Shown: piece by piece, positions 1-8,430 of the stretch
How the letters are laid out: every line of letters starts with the position of its first letter
Numbering within the stretch: position 1 is the first letter of the stretch
Source: a virus
Reading direction: 5' to 3' (one strand)
IMG/VR virus record: IMGVR_UViG_3300036857_000177
Span: 1 to 49,349 of that record
Length of the DNA stretch: 49,349 bases
Program-made: the position numbers and the translations under genes
The notes under the pieces: model-generated
Databases searched by the model: none
Seen by the model: only the letters and a program-made list of their open reading frames with translations
Told to the model about the DNA's origin: nothing

Positions 1-42
1 GGAAAGGAACTTGGTAGGAGTCTCTTCTTTTTTGGTAGTCAT
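1..42 (-). CDS. start of a gene cut by the window edge
   Basis: Only the first 14 codons are present (MTTKKEETPTKFLS). The ATG at 42-40 follows a GAGGATG ribosome site. It lies directly downstream of the tail tube gene in the late operon, where tail assembly chaperones are often found, but the fragment is too short to assign. Confidence 0.6.
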   Translation of the reverse strand, partial: MTTKKEETPTKFLS

Positions 43-83
43 TTCATCCTCACACATACATTCACAGGATGACGTTGCCGGAA

Positions 84-530
84 CTAGCCGCCGATAACCA
101 CCCCGCCGATGATCATCTCCCCGGTCGGACGAATCGTGACGTTTGCGGTCAGAGCTCCATCGACCGGTGCCGTTGGCACGATGTTGGAAATGCCTCCCGA
201 GAAGACCCAGATCAGTGCCGGGTCACCCAGGTATTCCGGAAACTCCAGCTCCCAGCCGTCGACAAGATGATTGATGACAGAAGCGTAGAGGCCGGTCAGA
301 TGATTGTGCGACGGGTCGTTCGGCATGAAGTTCATCGGGAACGTCACTGCGCCACGCCGAAGGATGCCCTGCACGTATTGATCGATGTCGTTGTTGTGGG
401 TCGTTACTTCGATGTCGTTACGACCCAACGACGGAGGCGTGATGTTGCCGAGATTGGCAATCTCGACAAACGCACCTGTTCCACTCGCCTGACGGCGAAT
501 GAGTGTTCCGTGGGCTGGTCTTCCGCTCAT
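84..530 (-). CDS. major tail tube protein
   Basis: 148 residues, the usual size for a siphovirus tail tube subunit. The N-terminal half has the glycine- and polar-rich pattern of these beta-sandwich proteins, followed by a conserved-looking segment (GAVTFPMNFMPND) and an alpha segment with INHLVDGWELEFP, and it ends in hydrophobic beta strands. It would polymerise into the tube that carries DNA to the cell. A GGAGGGAG ribosome site precedes the ATG. It follows the tail terminator gene with no sheath gene between them, which argues for a non-contractile tail. Recognition is by sequence pattern and position. Confidence 0.75.
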   Translation of the reverse strand: MSGRPAHGTLIRRQASGTGAFVEIANLGNITPPSLGRNDIEVTTHNNDIDQYVQGILRRGAVTFPMNFMPNDPSHNHLTGLYASVINHLVDGWELEFPEYLGDPALIWVFSGGISNIVPTAPVDGALTANVTIRPTGEMIIGGVVIGG

Positions 531-547
531 GTTTGCTCCCTCCGTCG

Positions 548-958
548 CTAGGACGGTTCTTTCGTGACAACGGCATTGAACCCCGTTTGAGCTCTGCCGG
601 TATCATCCAAACCTCGGTCGCAGACGTTCTGCAAAAGGACCATGTCAAGATATTTCACTTGACCACCACCGAGTTTGGGTAAAAATACCCCGCGTATCTT
701 CTCGAAGAGTCGGTAGACTTCCTTGCACTTGTTATACGCCGCAGGATAGTCAGTTGCTCGCACGGTGACCTGAACGCTGTTGTGCTCCAAGTGACTCGGA
801 ATTTGATTCTGAATCCTTTCCCCCATGATTCCAGTTGTTTCAATCAACTGGATATATGGCCCAGTCCCTGTCGGGAGCGTTACCTTCGATGAAAGATACA
901 CCGTGGTCGCAATGCCGTTGGCCTTGATATACGCCGAGAGCTCATCCAGAAATGCCAT
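548..958 (-). CDS. tail terminator / minor capsid-like protein
   Basis: 136 residues beginning MAFLDELSAYIKANG, with central LPTGTGPYIQLIETTG and VQVTVRATDYPAAYNKCKEVY. This pattern fits the small alpha/beta tail terminator proteins (gpU-like, 'minor capsid protein' family) that cap the tail tube and join it to the head. It shares one base with the preceding gp10-like gene (958) and lies just before the tube gene, the normal order in siphoviruses. No catalytic function is expected. Confidence 0.65.
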   Translation of the reverse strand: MAFLDELSAYIKANGIATTVYLSSKVTLPTGTGPYIQLIETTGIMGERIQNQIPSHLEHNSVQVTVRATDYPAAYNKCKEVYRLFEKIRGVFLPKLGGGQVKYLDMVLLQNVCDRGLDDTGRAQTGFNAVVTKEPS

Positions 959-1362
959 TATGAACCAAACAAATCGGCTTCTGTTAAATGAACTCGCTTG
1001 GCAATTCTCGAAGCCATAAACGGCGCACTCTCAAAGAGCACGGACTCAATATACTTCGCCTGACCGTGTGGATGAAACATCGACAGATCTTCATGCACCG
1101 GCCACGCATAGTCTATTGAGTCATTTCCTGCCACGATTTCTACCGTTACTTTGTTCCACTTCCAGTGAGGACCCTCGAGATGTTCTGAGTCGCGAAGAGC
1201 TCCAGTCTTGACTGGTGTTCGTTCTTTTACCTCAACGAGCTCAATTCCCCACTCAATCATCATCGAGCGTTCGAGCTTTTTCGGCAGCTTCCTTGTCACT
1301 GCCTGAATCTTAGCACGCATCTCCGGAACTCCGGTGAGCGTGAACTTTGTTCTTCCAGCCAT
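958..1362 (-). CDS. HK97 gp10-like tail completion/neck protein
   Basis: 134 residues. The signature TPVKTGALRDS about a third to half way through, followed by a YAWPVHE segment and a C-terminal GQAKYIESVLFES helix, matches the HK97 gp10-like family that sits at the head-tail joint. Its place between the connectors and the tail terminator agrees, although a glycosyltransferase gene is inserted upstream. Confidence 0.7.
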   Translation of the reverse strand: MAGRTKFTLTGVPEMRAKIQAVTRKLPKKLERSMMIEWGIELVEVKERTPVKTGALRDSEHLEGPHWKWNKVTVEIVAGNDSIDYAWPVHEDLSMFHPHGQAKYIESVLFESAPFMASRIAKRVHLTEADLFGS

Positions 1363-2550
1363 TTAAAGAGTTTCGACTCTTCCTACTTCTTGCGGAGTTT
1401 CTCTCGTTTTTAAGAATTCCTCGAGAACACCGTGAAAAACAGCGCCGATATTTTCCCATCGATACTCAGGACGACTCACAAGTGCCAGTCCGCGCTCGCG
1501 CAGGGTCGCTCGCGCGACACGATTCGTATACAGATAGTTCATCGCCTGCATCATGAGCTTCTTGTCAGCGATGCCGCCGATGACGTTGATGTCTTGTGGA
1601 GTAGCAGCCTGAGTCGTGCAGGGTATCTTGATGGCAGCGTTTTCAGTCCACTCGCCTAGACCTGACCAGTCAGGAACAATTTGCGGAACTCCGCAAGCCA
1701 TTCCTTCCATCGTGCAAAGGCCCCACCCCTCACCCTGTGTCGTGGTGAACTGAGCATCAAAACAAGAATACATCCAAGGTAGAGCCTCGTCACCCAATTC
1801 TTCATTGACCGCTGGATCGAGGAGAATAACCTTCCCACCAAGGTCGTAATAACGAACGAGTTGACGGATGTCATATCCTTGGTCCCCGGTGGGCGCAACG
1901 TTCAGAAACAGATAGGCGTCCTCGATATGAGATTCACGAATCCACGTCGCAAAATAGTCAATGGCTAGATCGAGTCTCTTGCGCTGTTGATTCCGTCCCA
2001 CGACACCAAGGACGAAACCGTCCTGCATATACGAGGGGAGTCCTATGCGATTCTCCGACATCGCCTCGATGCGATCTTTTGGATGGAAGAGCTTCAGGTC
2101 CACGCCTAATGGAATTCGGGATACTAATCCCTTATATCCACCCTTGCGTGCTTCATCAACGGCAAAATTGGTCCAAAAGATGGCAAGGCTCAAACCTTGT
2201 AGATCATCTCCTCGACAATTCTTTCCGTCGACAGCCACCCAGCCAACAACAGGAATATCCCCTGCATACTTGAGATATGCTGGAAAATTCCAGGGGTCCT
2301 GAAGGATGACGATCAGGTCCCAGTGCTGATGCATGAATTTGGAAAAGCGACGAACCCCAAAAATGTCTTCCCGCTGAAAAACTCGAGCAGCAGGATAGAT
2401 CGGGTAGGGGTAGGAGTGCGGGTCACCGAAATGATTGATACCAAGAACTGAAACGTCCCAGGTGTGACGGAGAACATCAAGCACAGGATGAGTGCAACGA
2501 GCAAAGCCGCTAGGACAATTCGCATCGCCTACCCACAGAAGTCTACGCAT
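1363..2550 (-). CDS. GT-B glycosyltransferase (family 4-like)
   Basis: 395 residues with the two-Rossmann layout of family 4 glycosyltransferases. The donor-binding half starts near residue 178 (GFVLGVVGRNQQRKRLDL, with R186 and K191 in the usual phosphate-binding place), and the E-x7-E type motif is GEGWGLCTMEGMACGVP (E274, E282). It would transfer a sugar from a nucleotide sugar; the acceptor is unknown. It is embedded between connector and tail-completion genes, overlaps the upstream gene by one base, and would be expressed late. Virion protein, hypermodified DNA or a host surface glycan are all possible acceptors. No signal peptide or membrane segment is seen. Confidence 0.8.
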   Translation of the reverse strand: MRRLLWVGDANCPSGFARCTHPVLDVLRHTWDVSVLGINHFGDPHSYPYPIYPAARVFQREDIFGVRRFSKFMHQHWDLIVILQDPWNFPAYLKYAGDIPVVGWVAVDGKNCRGDDLQGLSLAIFWTNFAVDEARKGGYKGLVSRIPLGVDLKLFHPKDRIEAMSENRIGLPSYMQDGFVLGVVGRNQQRKRLDLAIDYFATWIRESHIEDAYLFLNVAPTGDQGYDIRQLVRYYDLGGKVILLDPAVNEELGDEALPWMYSCFDAQFTTTQGEGWGLCTMEGMACGVPQIVPDWSGLGEWTENAAIKIPCTTQAATPQDINVIGGIADKKLMMQAMNYLYTNRVARATLRERGLALVSRPEYRWENIGAVFHGVLEEFLKTRETPQEVGRVETL

Positions 2551-2924
2551 CAGAAGAGCACCTTTTCGTAAGCCGTTCCGTTTTCGTCTTCTTGCGTGAG
2601 AACTGAAATTGCCTTCGGCTGACGTCCGGTCAAATCATCAGGATCGGTTGGATTGGTAGAAAACCGAGGAGGAAGGGTAAACCGATCTTCACGATTTATA
2701 CCGAACACGCCACAGATCATCGCTTGCTGCATCGAAACTGTTTCTTGTCCACCTCGATCTATCACGGTTCGAACTTTACCGGTGATTTGCGCCTTTACGA
2801 TATACGGTATTCCATATCCAGAACTACCGTATTCATCCTCACCAGTATACGGCTCTATCGTCATCTCGTCAGGATATAAATCCTCGAGATCCTGTGTTAG
2901 AGGCGTATTAGGAAGTTCAGCCAT
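2550..2924 (-). CDS. head closure (stopper) protein
   Basis: 124 residues: a short N-terminal arm, then beta-rich sequence (YPDEMTIEPYTGEDEYG, AQITGKVRTVI, RFTLPPRF) ending ENGTAYEKVLF. This resembles the small beta-barrel stopper proteins of the SPP1 gp16 / HK97 gp7 type that close the connector after packaging. It overlaps the adaptor gene by one base. Assignment rests on pattern and gene order. Confidence 0.55.
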   Translation of the reverse strand: MAELPNTPLTQDLEDLYPDEMTIEPYTGEDEYGSSGYGIPYIVKAQITGKVRTVIDRGGQETVSMQQAMICGVFGINREDRFTLPPRFSTNPTDPDDLTGRQPKAISVLTQEDENGTAYEKVLF

Positions 2925-3259
2925 TAGCTCAGTGTTCGAAACGTCTTTGGTCTAGGTAAAAGTTCTTCAGCGCCACGTTCTTTAAGAGAGCGAATGTATT
3001 CCGTAAAAACGCTTTTCGCTGAACTATTGTCCGTCCAATGAAGCTGAAGTTCGGCTACCTTCTTCGTTACAATACCTCCTGTCTTCGCGATGTAAGCCTC
3101 ACACGCACGAGCAGCCGCGTAATATTTGTTGGGTTCTTCTTGCAGGAGAGCAGCAATCTCCTCATCCTGCAAGAAGGGCTTTGCTACGTTCCGATCTCCC
3201 GACAGAAATCGGACCCAATCCTTGTCCGTCGGGAGAGCGGTATCGTAGGTGGCGGCCAT
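2924..3259 (-). CDS. head-tail adaptor protein
   Basis: 111 mostly helical residues (DEEIAALLQEEPNKYYAAAR, ACEAYIAKTGG), the pattern of the adaptor proteins (SPP1 gp15 / HK97 gp6) that ring the portal. It sits between the capsid-side genes and the stopper gene. Many phages carry homologues annotated only as hypothetical. Confidence 0.55.
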   Translation of the reverse strand: MAATYDTALPTDKDWVRFLSGDRNVAKPFLQDEEIAALLQEEPNKYYAAARACEAYIAKTGGIVTKKVAELQLHWTDNSSAKSVFTEYIRSLKERGAEELLPRPKTFRTLS

Positions 3260-3260
3260 G

Positions 3261-3683
3261 TTACTCGCCAGCGCTCGGTCCGGTGCCTTCCTCTTCCGCC
3301 TTCGCGATTGCCGCGAAGTCGTGTGACAGATTCGTTGCTCTCCCGGGAGCTGCTGGAGGCAGCGGTTTCATGTCGGGAGACAACGGCATGTCGTTGTAGA
3401 GATTCACCGGCTTGTAGTTCTGCAGACGAGTCTGACCGCCGATGTCTTGCGGCACCTTGGACGTAGCCTGAGGTGCTACCTTGTCAGCCTCGTCTTCCTC
3501 AGGGGGTTCGTCTGCTCCCTCGAGAGGCTCAAGCCGGTCGGCGAACGCCACTGCCTCTTCCAGGGTCAAATCGACGCTCTCGCCCGGTCCAGCCATCTTT
3601 CCGTTCACCAGGATGCCCTTGGCTCCCTGCTTGACGGTGTATGCCTGGGTTTCCGGGGCATCGGGATCCGGGGTGTTCGTCAT
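3261..3683 (-). CDS. unknown virion-region protein, disordered
   Basis: 140 residues, rich in Pro, Glu, Asp and Ala. A short N-terminal structured part (VKQGAKGILVNGKMAGPGE, about residues 18-36) could be a small beta domain; an acidic linker (EPPEEDEADK) and a Pro/Ala-rich tail follow. It lies between major capsid and adaptor genes, where capsid accessory proteins occur. Function unknown. Confidence 0.6.
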   Translation of the reverse strand: MTNTPDPDAPETQAYTVKQGAKGILVNGKMAGPGESVDLTLEEAVAFADRLEPLEGADEPPEEDEADKVAPQATSKVPQDIGGQTRLQNYKPVNLYNDMPLSPDMKPLPPAAPGRATNLSHDFAAIAKAEEEGTGPSAGE

Positions 3684-3692
3684 GTGAACTCC

Positions 3693-4715
3693 TTACGCGA
3701 AGTGGGCGATGCCGGAACCGTGATCCGCGTTCGAACGAATCAGCGGAACGAGGATGTTGAACGCCTTGAACTCGACCTGCATCCCACCGTGAGAATCCCA
3801 CTGGATGGTCTGGGTCGACTCGCCTTCGATCATCTCGACGACGTCCTTCGTCGGCTGGAACATGATGACTTCACCCGAGGCGAGCTTGTCGACCGTCGCG
3901 ATACGGCTGATCTCCTCGATGTCATCAATGCGCTCACGAATGGTCTTGTCATAGCCGTCCTTGTAGTCCTCGGACAGCTTCAGGGACGCCGCAGTTCCGC
4001 CGATGTAGATCCAGTAGGGACCGTTGAATCCGTCGGCCTGAAGAGCCTTGATGCCGCTGAACACGTCGGCAATGACCTGAGGCCCTGTCTTCGCTGTCTG
4101 TGCCCAGTTGCCACCGGCACCGAACGCGACGACGTTTCGATCGGGATGGGTGCGGAACCCGTAAATGTTGAGACCTCCGAAAGCCTTGCCGCCATTGAAC
4201 AGCATGTCTTCGGACTTCTCACCGACCTTCCGGCCTGCCACACGGATGTAGGTCGTATCCATGGGTTCCGATCCCGTCCGCGAAGCCAGCAGCGCTCGCA
4301 GGTTGAGATAGAAATCCTTGTGGGTAATCGGCAGGGGCAAGCCAGCCGATTCGTACTCGATCCGATCGTTCTCCGAACGGTTGATGCCGTCCATCGAAAC
4401 GATCGCATCGTCCATGTCGCCGACCTTGTCGTACTGGAGAACGGTCTTTGCGAGACCGTTGGGAATGGTTTTGCTGAGGCCAGCGACGAGAAGATCCGCG
4501 ACGGCACGGAGACGTTCCTTGGCTCCCTCGACGATCTCGGTGTCGAACACCTTCCACTCCTCATTGCGGAGGAGCTCGTTCGTCCTCAGAGCCGCCGGTG
4601 AAAGAGGCTCGCCCTTCTGCATGGCGCGAACGAACTGATCGCACGCCCACCTGCCAGCCCCTCGCATGAAGCTACGGCCTGTGTCGAGCCGTGCTCCAGA
4701 ATTTTCTACTCCCAT
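3693..4715 (-). CDS. major capsid protein, encapsulin-like family
   Basis: 340 residues. The sequence matches the HK97-fold capsid family related to encapsulins: SMDGINRSENDRIEYES, the E-loop region LPLPITHKDFYLNL, the run FGGLNIYGFRTHPDRN, GPYWIYIGG, and the ending RSNADHGSGIAHFA. It forms the icosahedral shell. There is no long N-terminal delta domain, which fits a separate scaffold. The decoration and protease/scaffold genes lie directly upstream in the same operon. Confidence 0.85.
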   Translation of the reverse strand: MGVENSGARLDTGRSFMRGAGRWACDQFVRAMQKGEPLSPAALRTNELLRNEEWKVFDTEIVEGAKERLRAVADLLVAGLSKTIPNGLAKTVLQYDKVGDMDDAIVSMDGINRSENDRIEYESAGLPLPITHKDFYLNLRALLASRTGSEPMDTTYIRVAGRKVGEKSEDMLFNGGKAFGGLNIYGFRTHPDRNVVAFGAGGNWAQTAKTGPQVIADVFSGIKALQADGFNGPYWIYIGGTAASLKLSEDYKDGYDKTIRERIDDIEEISRIATVDKLASGEVIMFQPTKDVVEMIEGESTQTIQWDSHGGMQVEFKAFNILVPLIRSNADHGSGIAHFA

Positions 4716-4759
4716 CGTTTACTCCCTTGTAGAAGTTGACTGTCAGTGAACGTCGGTCC

Positions 4760-5179
4760 CTAGATAATCTCGACGCGAAGCCGACGAAGAGCGGTGACCG
4801 CGCCGGTGACTTCCAGAGAGCGACCCACAGGCTGAGTCGTCCCCTTCTTGAGCGTGCCATCGCCGTTGCTCTCGAGGAAGTCTCCCTTGATGAGATTCTG
4901 CCCCGAGGGAATCATCGCGTTCACGCGAGTTCCAGCAAAGAAGTGCCCGACCTTCACCGTGTCTCCGATGTTGTAGGGGACATCGATGTCGGCGCCCATC
5001 TCCTCCCGCTCGAGTGCGAACGTCGCGGCTGCTCTGGCCGACGCCGTCGCGTGCTTGATCAGATCACCGTTCCCATTGAACGTGACGAGATGACCGGGAA
5101 GGACAGCTTCCGCGGCCTTGTCGTCCTCGTTCGTGATGATGAACTCCTGCCCGAGAAGCCTGATTACTCGCTTTGCCAT
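4760..5179 (-). CDS. capsid decoration (cement) protein
   Basis: 139 residues, beta-rich, with VLPGHLVTFNGNGDL, a central ADIDVPYNIGDTVKVGHFF and a C-terminal LIKGDFLESNGDGTLKK. This is the pattern of small beta-barrel decoration proteins encoded next to encapsulin-like capsid genes. It would bind the outside of the expanded capsid and stabilise it. Position, between protease/scaffold and major capsid, agrees. Confidence 0.65.
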   Translation of the reverse strand: MAKRVIRLLGQEFIITNEDDKAAEAVLPGHLVTFNGNGDLIKHATASARAAATFALEREEMGADIDVPYNIGDTVKVGHFFAGTRVNAMIPSGQNLIKGDFLESNGDGTLKKGTTQPVGRSLEVTGAVTALRRLRVEII

Positions 5180-5237
5180 CGTAACTGCTCCTTGAAGTGT
5201 CCTTTCCCTCGGTCAGAGATCGGCTGGGAGCAGCCGA

Positions 5238-5846
5238 TTAGTGCGTCTTGGAACGAGCCGTGCGAATCTCGTCGATGATGCTCGGAGGCTTCGGAACACC
5301 CTCCGGCTTCTGCTCCGTGGCCCGAGGGAGGCCTGCCATGGAAAAGGTGGTCGGAGGAGGCACGTTGGCCAGCGCCAGAAGCCTCTCGAGACCCTGGATC
5401 GACATCCCGGCGAGTTCCTGATCGGAGAACTGGCAACGATTCGTCGACTTCAGAGCCGTGATGACGCTGTTCCTACGTTCAGTGGAGGCCCGGAGACCTT
5501 CACGGAGTGATTCCTGGATTTCCGCCGGTGCGAGACTGATGAACTGCTCGGCCGTCTGCGGCGTCACGCCCTGCTGAATCGGGGGCTGCTGGGCAGAGGT
5601 CGTCGGCTGCGCCGGAGGAATCGGAGGATTCGTCGGCATCGTGGGAGGAACCGGAGGCGTCTGAGCCGGATCGGCGAGCGGCGGTGCGGGAGGATTCTGA
5701 GGTTTCGGTTCCTCCTTCGCTCCGGCCGAAGCTTCCAGCGCAGACAGACGATCCTCGGGAACGCTTTCGAGCCAGGTCCTGTCCGTCTCGAGATACCGAC
5801 CATTGCTCTTCTCGATGAGCGCCTTGATGCGCTGCGCCTTATCCAT
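5238..5846 (-). CDS. nested scaffolding protein, in-frame internal start
   Basis: An ATG at 5846-5844 (codon 342 of the protease gene) is preceded by a perfect AAGGAGG at 5860-5854 with 7 bases of spacing, far better than the site of the full-length gene. It would yield 202 residues: helix KAQRIKALIEK, a Pro/Ala/Gln-rich linker and a helical C-terminus. Lambda C/Nu3 is the classic case of a scaffold expressed from within the protease gene. What is seen is the site; the separate protein is inferred. Confidence 0.65.
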   Translation of the reverse strand: MDKAQRIKALIEKSNGRYLETDRTWLESVPEDRLSALEASAGAKEEPKPQNPPAPPLADPAQTPPVPPTMPTNPPIPPAQPTTSAQQPPIQQGVTPQTAEQFISLAPAEIQESLREGLRASTERRNSVITALKSTNRCQFSDQELAGMSIQGLERLLALANVPPPTTFSMAGLPRATEQKPEGVPKPPSIIDEIRTARSKTH

Positions 5847-6869
5847 TTTGTTGCCTCCTTGGCAGCCGCATGAGGCGGCTTCGAACGTTGTCACAGGAAC
5901 GACTTCTTCCTTGTTCTCTCCGATCTTGGCCGTTCCGTCCGTTTTCATGCTGTAGGAACGGCGGAGCAAAAGGAACTTGTCCTCCGGCATGGCAGCGTAG
6001 ACGACAAGCTCCTCTTCGGGGTAGTAACGGTCGACTCCCAGATACCCAGGCTCGATGGCCCTCAATGCCTTATCGAGTGCCTGAGTGATGTCGCGGTCAC
6101 TGAACCCCTCAGCTGTGCCCTTCAGATTCCTGAAGGTCATCATGTCAAAAATGCGTTGACGGAGCGACTTCGGCTGCTCCTTCTCGCATTCGGGGCACTT
6201 CCCTTCAGCGTTCATTTCAACGCCATGTTTTTGACATTTCATGAAAGCTCCTACCAATCCTGCGTTCGTAATCAGATAGGCTGAAGCTGAACGAACGGCG
6301 CCACAGCCCATTTCGATGCTGCACGCACCGATCATGCCTTCAGGGAGCATGGCAAAATGATCCGGTACGATTCCACGCCAGATCGCTTCGTACTTCTTTC
6401 CTTTATAAGTACCCGATTTCGGTTCAACGCTGATAAACGCACCCGTCGAAATCTCAATCGGCTCCCCGGCTCGCGCGCGACGTACCACACTCTGCGCATC
6501 TTTGCCTACACGCTCCGCCTTAGTAGGATCAATCCAGGCTTCCGTATGAAGTTGATCGTTTTTGATTTCCGTATTGAAGAGACGACCGAAAGAAAGCGAT
6601 TCAAGAACTTCTGGAGTATTGGCTGAAACCTTATGGATCCCGTTGTCGGGATGATCCGCAACAACGGGTCTTCCATTCCATCCTTGAGGAGCGACGGAAA
6701 ACTCAGAGGCGAGCACCAACTCAGGTTGAGGTGAATTAACTGCCCATACTACACCCTCCACGAGTGCAATCGAGGGAACAACCAAGTGCTCACGATCCTC
6801 AAAAACGGCTGTCCTGATGACACCCGTAGCCCCCAATAATCGGAGCTTCCTCGACTGCGAGTTAGGCAT
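5238..6869 (-). CDS. capsid maturation protease fused to scaffold
   Basis: 543 residues. Residues 1-185 resemble the DUF2213-type prohead protease: H73 in GRPVVADHP, S141 in EISTGAF and H171 in VPDHFAMLP could form a Ser-His-His triad. A zinc-knuckle-like element (C212-x2-H215, C225-x2-C228) follows, then a domain of about 100 residues, a CGC tract, and a C-terminal part with a Pro-rich linker (about 389-431) and helices, as expected for a scaffold. The ATG has only a weak ribosome site. A second, strong start inside the gene is listed separately. The zinc-knuckle insertion is unusual. Confidence 0.75.
   Translation of the reverse strand: MPNSQSRKLRLLGATGVIRTAVFEDREHLVVPSIALVEGVVWAVNSPQPELVLASEFSVAPQGWNGRPVVADHPDNGIHKVSANTPEVLESLSFGRLFNTEIKNDQLHTEAWIDPTKAERVGKDAQSVVRRARAGEPIEISTGAFISVEPKSGTYKGKKYEAIWRGIVPDHFAMLPEGMIGACSIEMGCGAVRSASAYLITNAGLVGAFMKCQKHGVEMNAEGKCPECEKEQPKSLRQRIFDMMTFRNLKGTAEGFSDRDITQALDKALRAIEPGYLGVDRYYPEEELVVYAAMPEDKFLLLRRSYSMKTDGTAKIGENKEEVVPVTTFEAASCGCQGGNKMDKAQRIKALIEKSNGRYLETDRTWLESVPEDRLSALEASAGAKEEPKPQNPPAPPLADPAQTPPVPPTMPTNPPIPPAQPTTSAQQPPIQQGVTPQTAEQFISLAPAEIQESLREGLRASTERRNSVITALKSTNRCQFSDQELAGMSIQGLERLLALANVPPPTTFSMAGLPRATEQKPEGVPKPPSIIDEIRTARSKTH
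5854..5860 (-). promoter_or_regulatory. strong internal ribosome binding site
   Basis: AAGGAGG, fully complementary to the 16S anti-SD, 7 bases before the in-frame ATG at 5846. Inside an open reading frame such a site suggests a second product. Confidence 0.7.
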
Positions 6870-6976
6870 TTCGGGCGTGTATGATACTACATATTTTACT
6901 CCGAGTGTTGTACTATTTATAGAGTGGCAAAAATCTTTTTGGTTCGGTTGCGTCTATCGTCGAGCTTCGAACCACC

Positions 6977-8428
6977 TCACTGACCAGCTGCCTTTGGTAC
7001 CGGCTTCGGACCAGCTGGCGGCTGTGCTCCGAATGGCTTTGCTTCTGCCTGCGTCTTCTTGATATCCAAGTTGGCCTTTTCGGTCTCTTCCATCTTGGCC
7101 AAATCAGCTTCGTTAATTGGCGGCAGACCCAATACGCGATCCCGAATCTCGTTCGGCACGATCACCACTTTTGTAGAGTCTTTGTCACCGCCATTCTTCT
7201 GATTCACTCCTGCCCACTTCATCGCAATGTCCGCTCGCTCGCCGTCGGAGAGGTCATAAATCTGCGGCCAACGAACTTCATATTGCTTTGGAGTGGGTAG
7301 AATTCCGTGCTCAATCAGCCGATCAACGAGAGGTCGAATCATCAACGGACCCGCGTATTCCGTCCGTCGATCCTGGATGCGCTCAGCCCAATTGACACGA
7401 TCCTGCTGCGAAGCCAACTGGCCGCGCTCCGACCCCATCAGAATGCGCTGGGGAATACCCGTTCCAGAGCTGATCTGAGAGATGATGGAATCCACATTGC
7501 GATCAAACGTAGCAACATCGGAACCAAGAACTTTAAGGTCAAGACCGCGAGTACGAACAGCTCGAGAAACTCCATTAAGAAATGCGTCGACCTCTTCTTC
7601 GAGTTCCTCTTCGCCTTGAGAGTCCAACTTGGTGTCTTTGTCCAAGTTGAACTGATATCCTTGATGAGCGCGAAGCCAAAAAGCTTCAGCGCCTGCCCCA
7701 GTGACTTTTTCCAGGTCATCGAGGAGATTCCATACACGTTCGAGGCGTGGTTGACCGTTGATCTGGTCGTCCAGGAGTCCGTCCGCGATATGAATCACTC
7801 GAGACCAATGAACTTCGATTTCCTGTGCGGCTGCTCCTCCTGCGGCACCAGGAGCATTGGTGAGTCGCTTCACCGCATATGTGAGCGCTTGCCCAAATCG
7901 CTCATTATCTTTCGTTTCGAGCGTTTTGATTTTGGCCTCATCTTCTGCATAGCAGGATAGGAACATAAGGTTTTCCGGTGCCACGGAGGTTGGAAGTGGG
8001 GATGTAGGCGAGCCAGGAGCTCCAAGATAAAGAATAGCATAGTGGCCAAGACCCGAAAGAATGTCGACCTTCATCATGGTCGACCAGATTTTCAGTCTAA
8101 GAGAAAGTTCAGACCAGGCCTTCTCGAACTGCGTAATTTTCTTCGGATCTTCATCCTCAATGAGCTCTCCCGCAACACCACGCCACGTACTCCTCGGATA
8201 TGCCTCCACCACTCGCGCTGCCACCGCATTTCTCCGATATCGGAGACGATAGTCGTCTGGCGCAAGTGTCGGCTTATATCCGAGTGAGTCATAGATATTC
8301 CTCGACCCCCCGAAGGTCGTCCCCGCGCCTCCTCCGAGCCTCGCTCGAGCCGCGATCGTCGACCCGAGTGCTCTCAGATACCCGATTACGCCCGGATCAA
8401 CTCGTTTTTGCGGAACTTCTACAGCCAT
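6977..8428 (-). CDS. portal protein
   Basis: 483 residues of the DUF1073-type portal family: RNAVAARVVEAYPRSTWRG near residues 67-85, the central WSRVIHIADGLLDD, and SSGTGIPQRILMGSERGQL. It forms the dodecameric DNA channel at one capsid vertex and docks the terminase. The chosen ATG (8428) has AAGG 7 bases upstream; a GTG two codons earlier is possible. The C-terminus is a charged, Pro-rich tail. The gene begins two bases after the methyltransferase stop. Confidence 0.85.
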   Translation of the reverse strand: MAVEVPQKRVDPGVIGYLRALGSTIAARARLGGGAGTTFGGSRNIYDSLGYKPTLAPDDYRLRYRRNAVAARVVEAYPRSTWRGVAGELIEDEDPKKITQFEKAWSELSLRLKIWSTMMKVDILSGLGHYAILYLGAPGSPTSPLPTSVAPENLMFLSCYAEDEAKIKTLETKDNERFGQALTYAVKRLTNAPGAAGGAAAQEIEVHWSRVIHIADGLLDDQINGQPRLERVWNLLDDLEKVTGAGAEAFWLRAHQGYQFNLDKDTKLDSQGEEELEEEVDAFLNGVSRAVRTRGLDLKVLGSDVATFDRNVDSIISQISSGTGIPQRILMGSERGQLASQQDRVNWAERIQDRRTEYAGPLMIRPLVDRLIEHGILPTPKQYEVRWPQIYDLSDGERADIAMKWAGVNQKNGGDKDSTKVVIVPNEIRDRVLGLPPINEADLAKMEETEKANLDIKKTQAEAKPFGAQPPAGPKPVPKAAGQ

Positions 8429-8430
8429 TT

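Noticed and set aside
3447-4601. 384-codon plus-strand open frame
   Set aside because: Antisense to the major capsid gene; Arg/Val/Leu-rich shadow without ribosome site.
6870-6976. Promoter before the protease gene (minus strand)
   Set aside because: AT-rich, with TTGCCA and TATAAA-like words, but no correctly spaced -35/-10 pair could be found.
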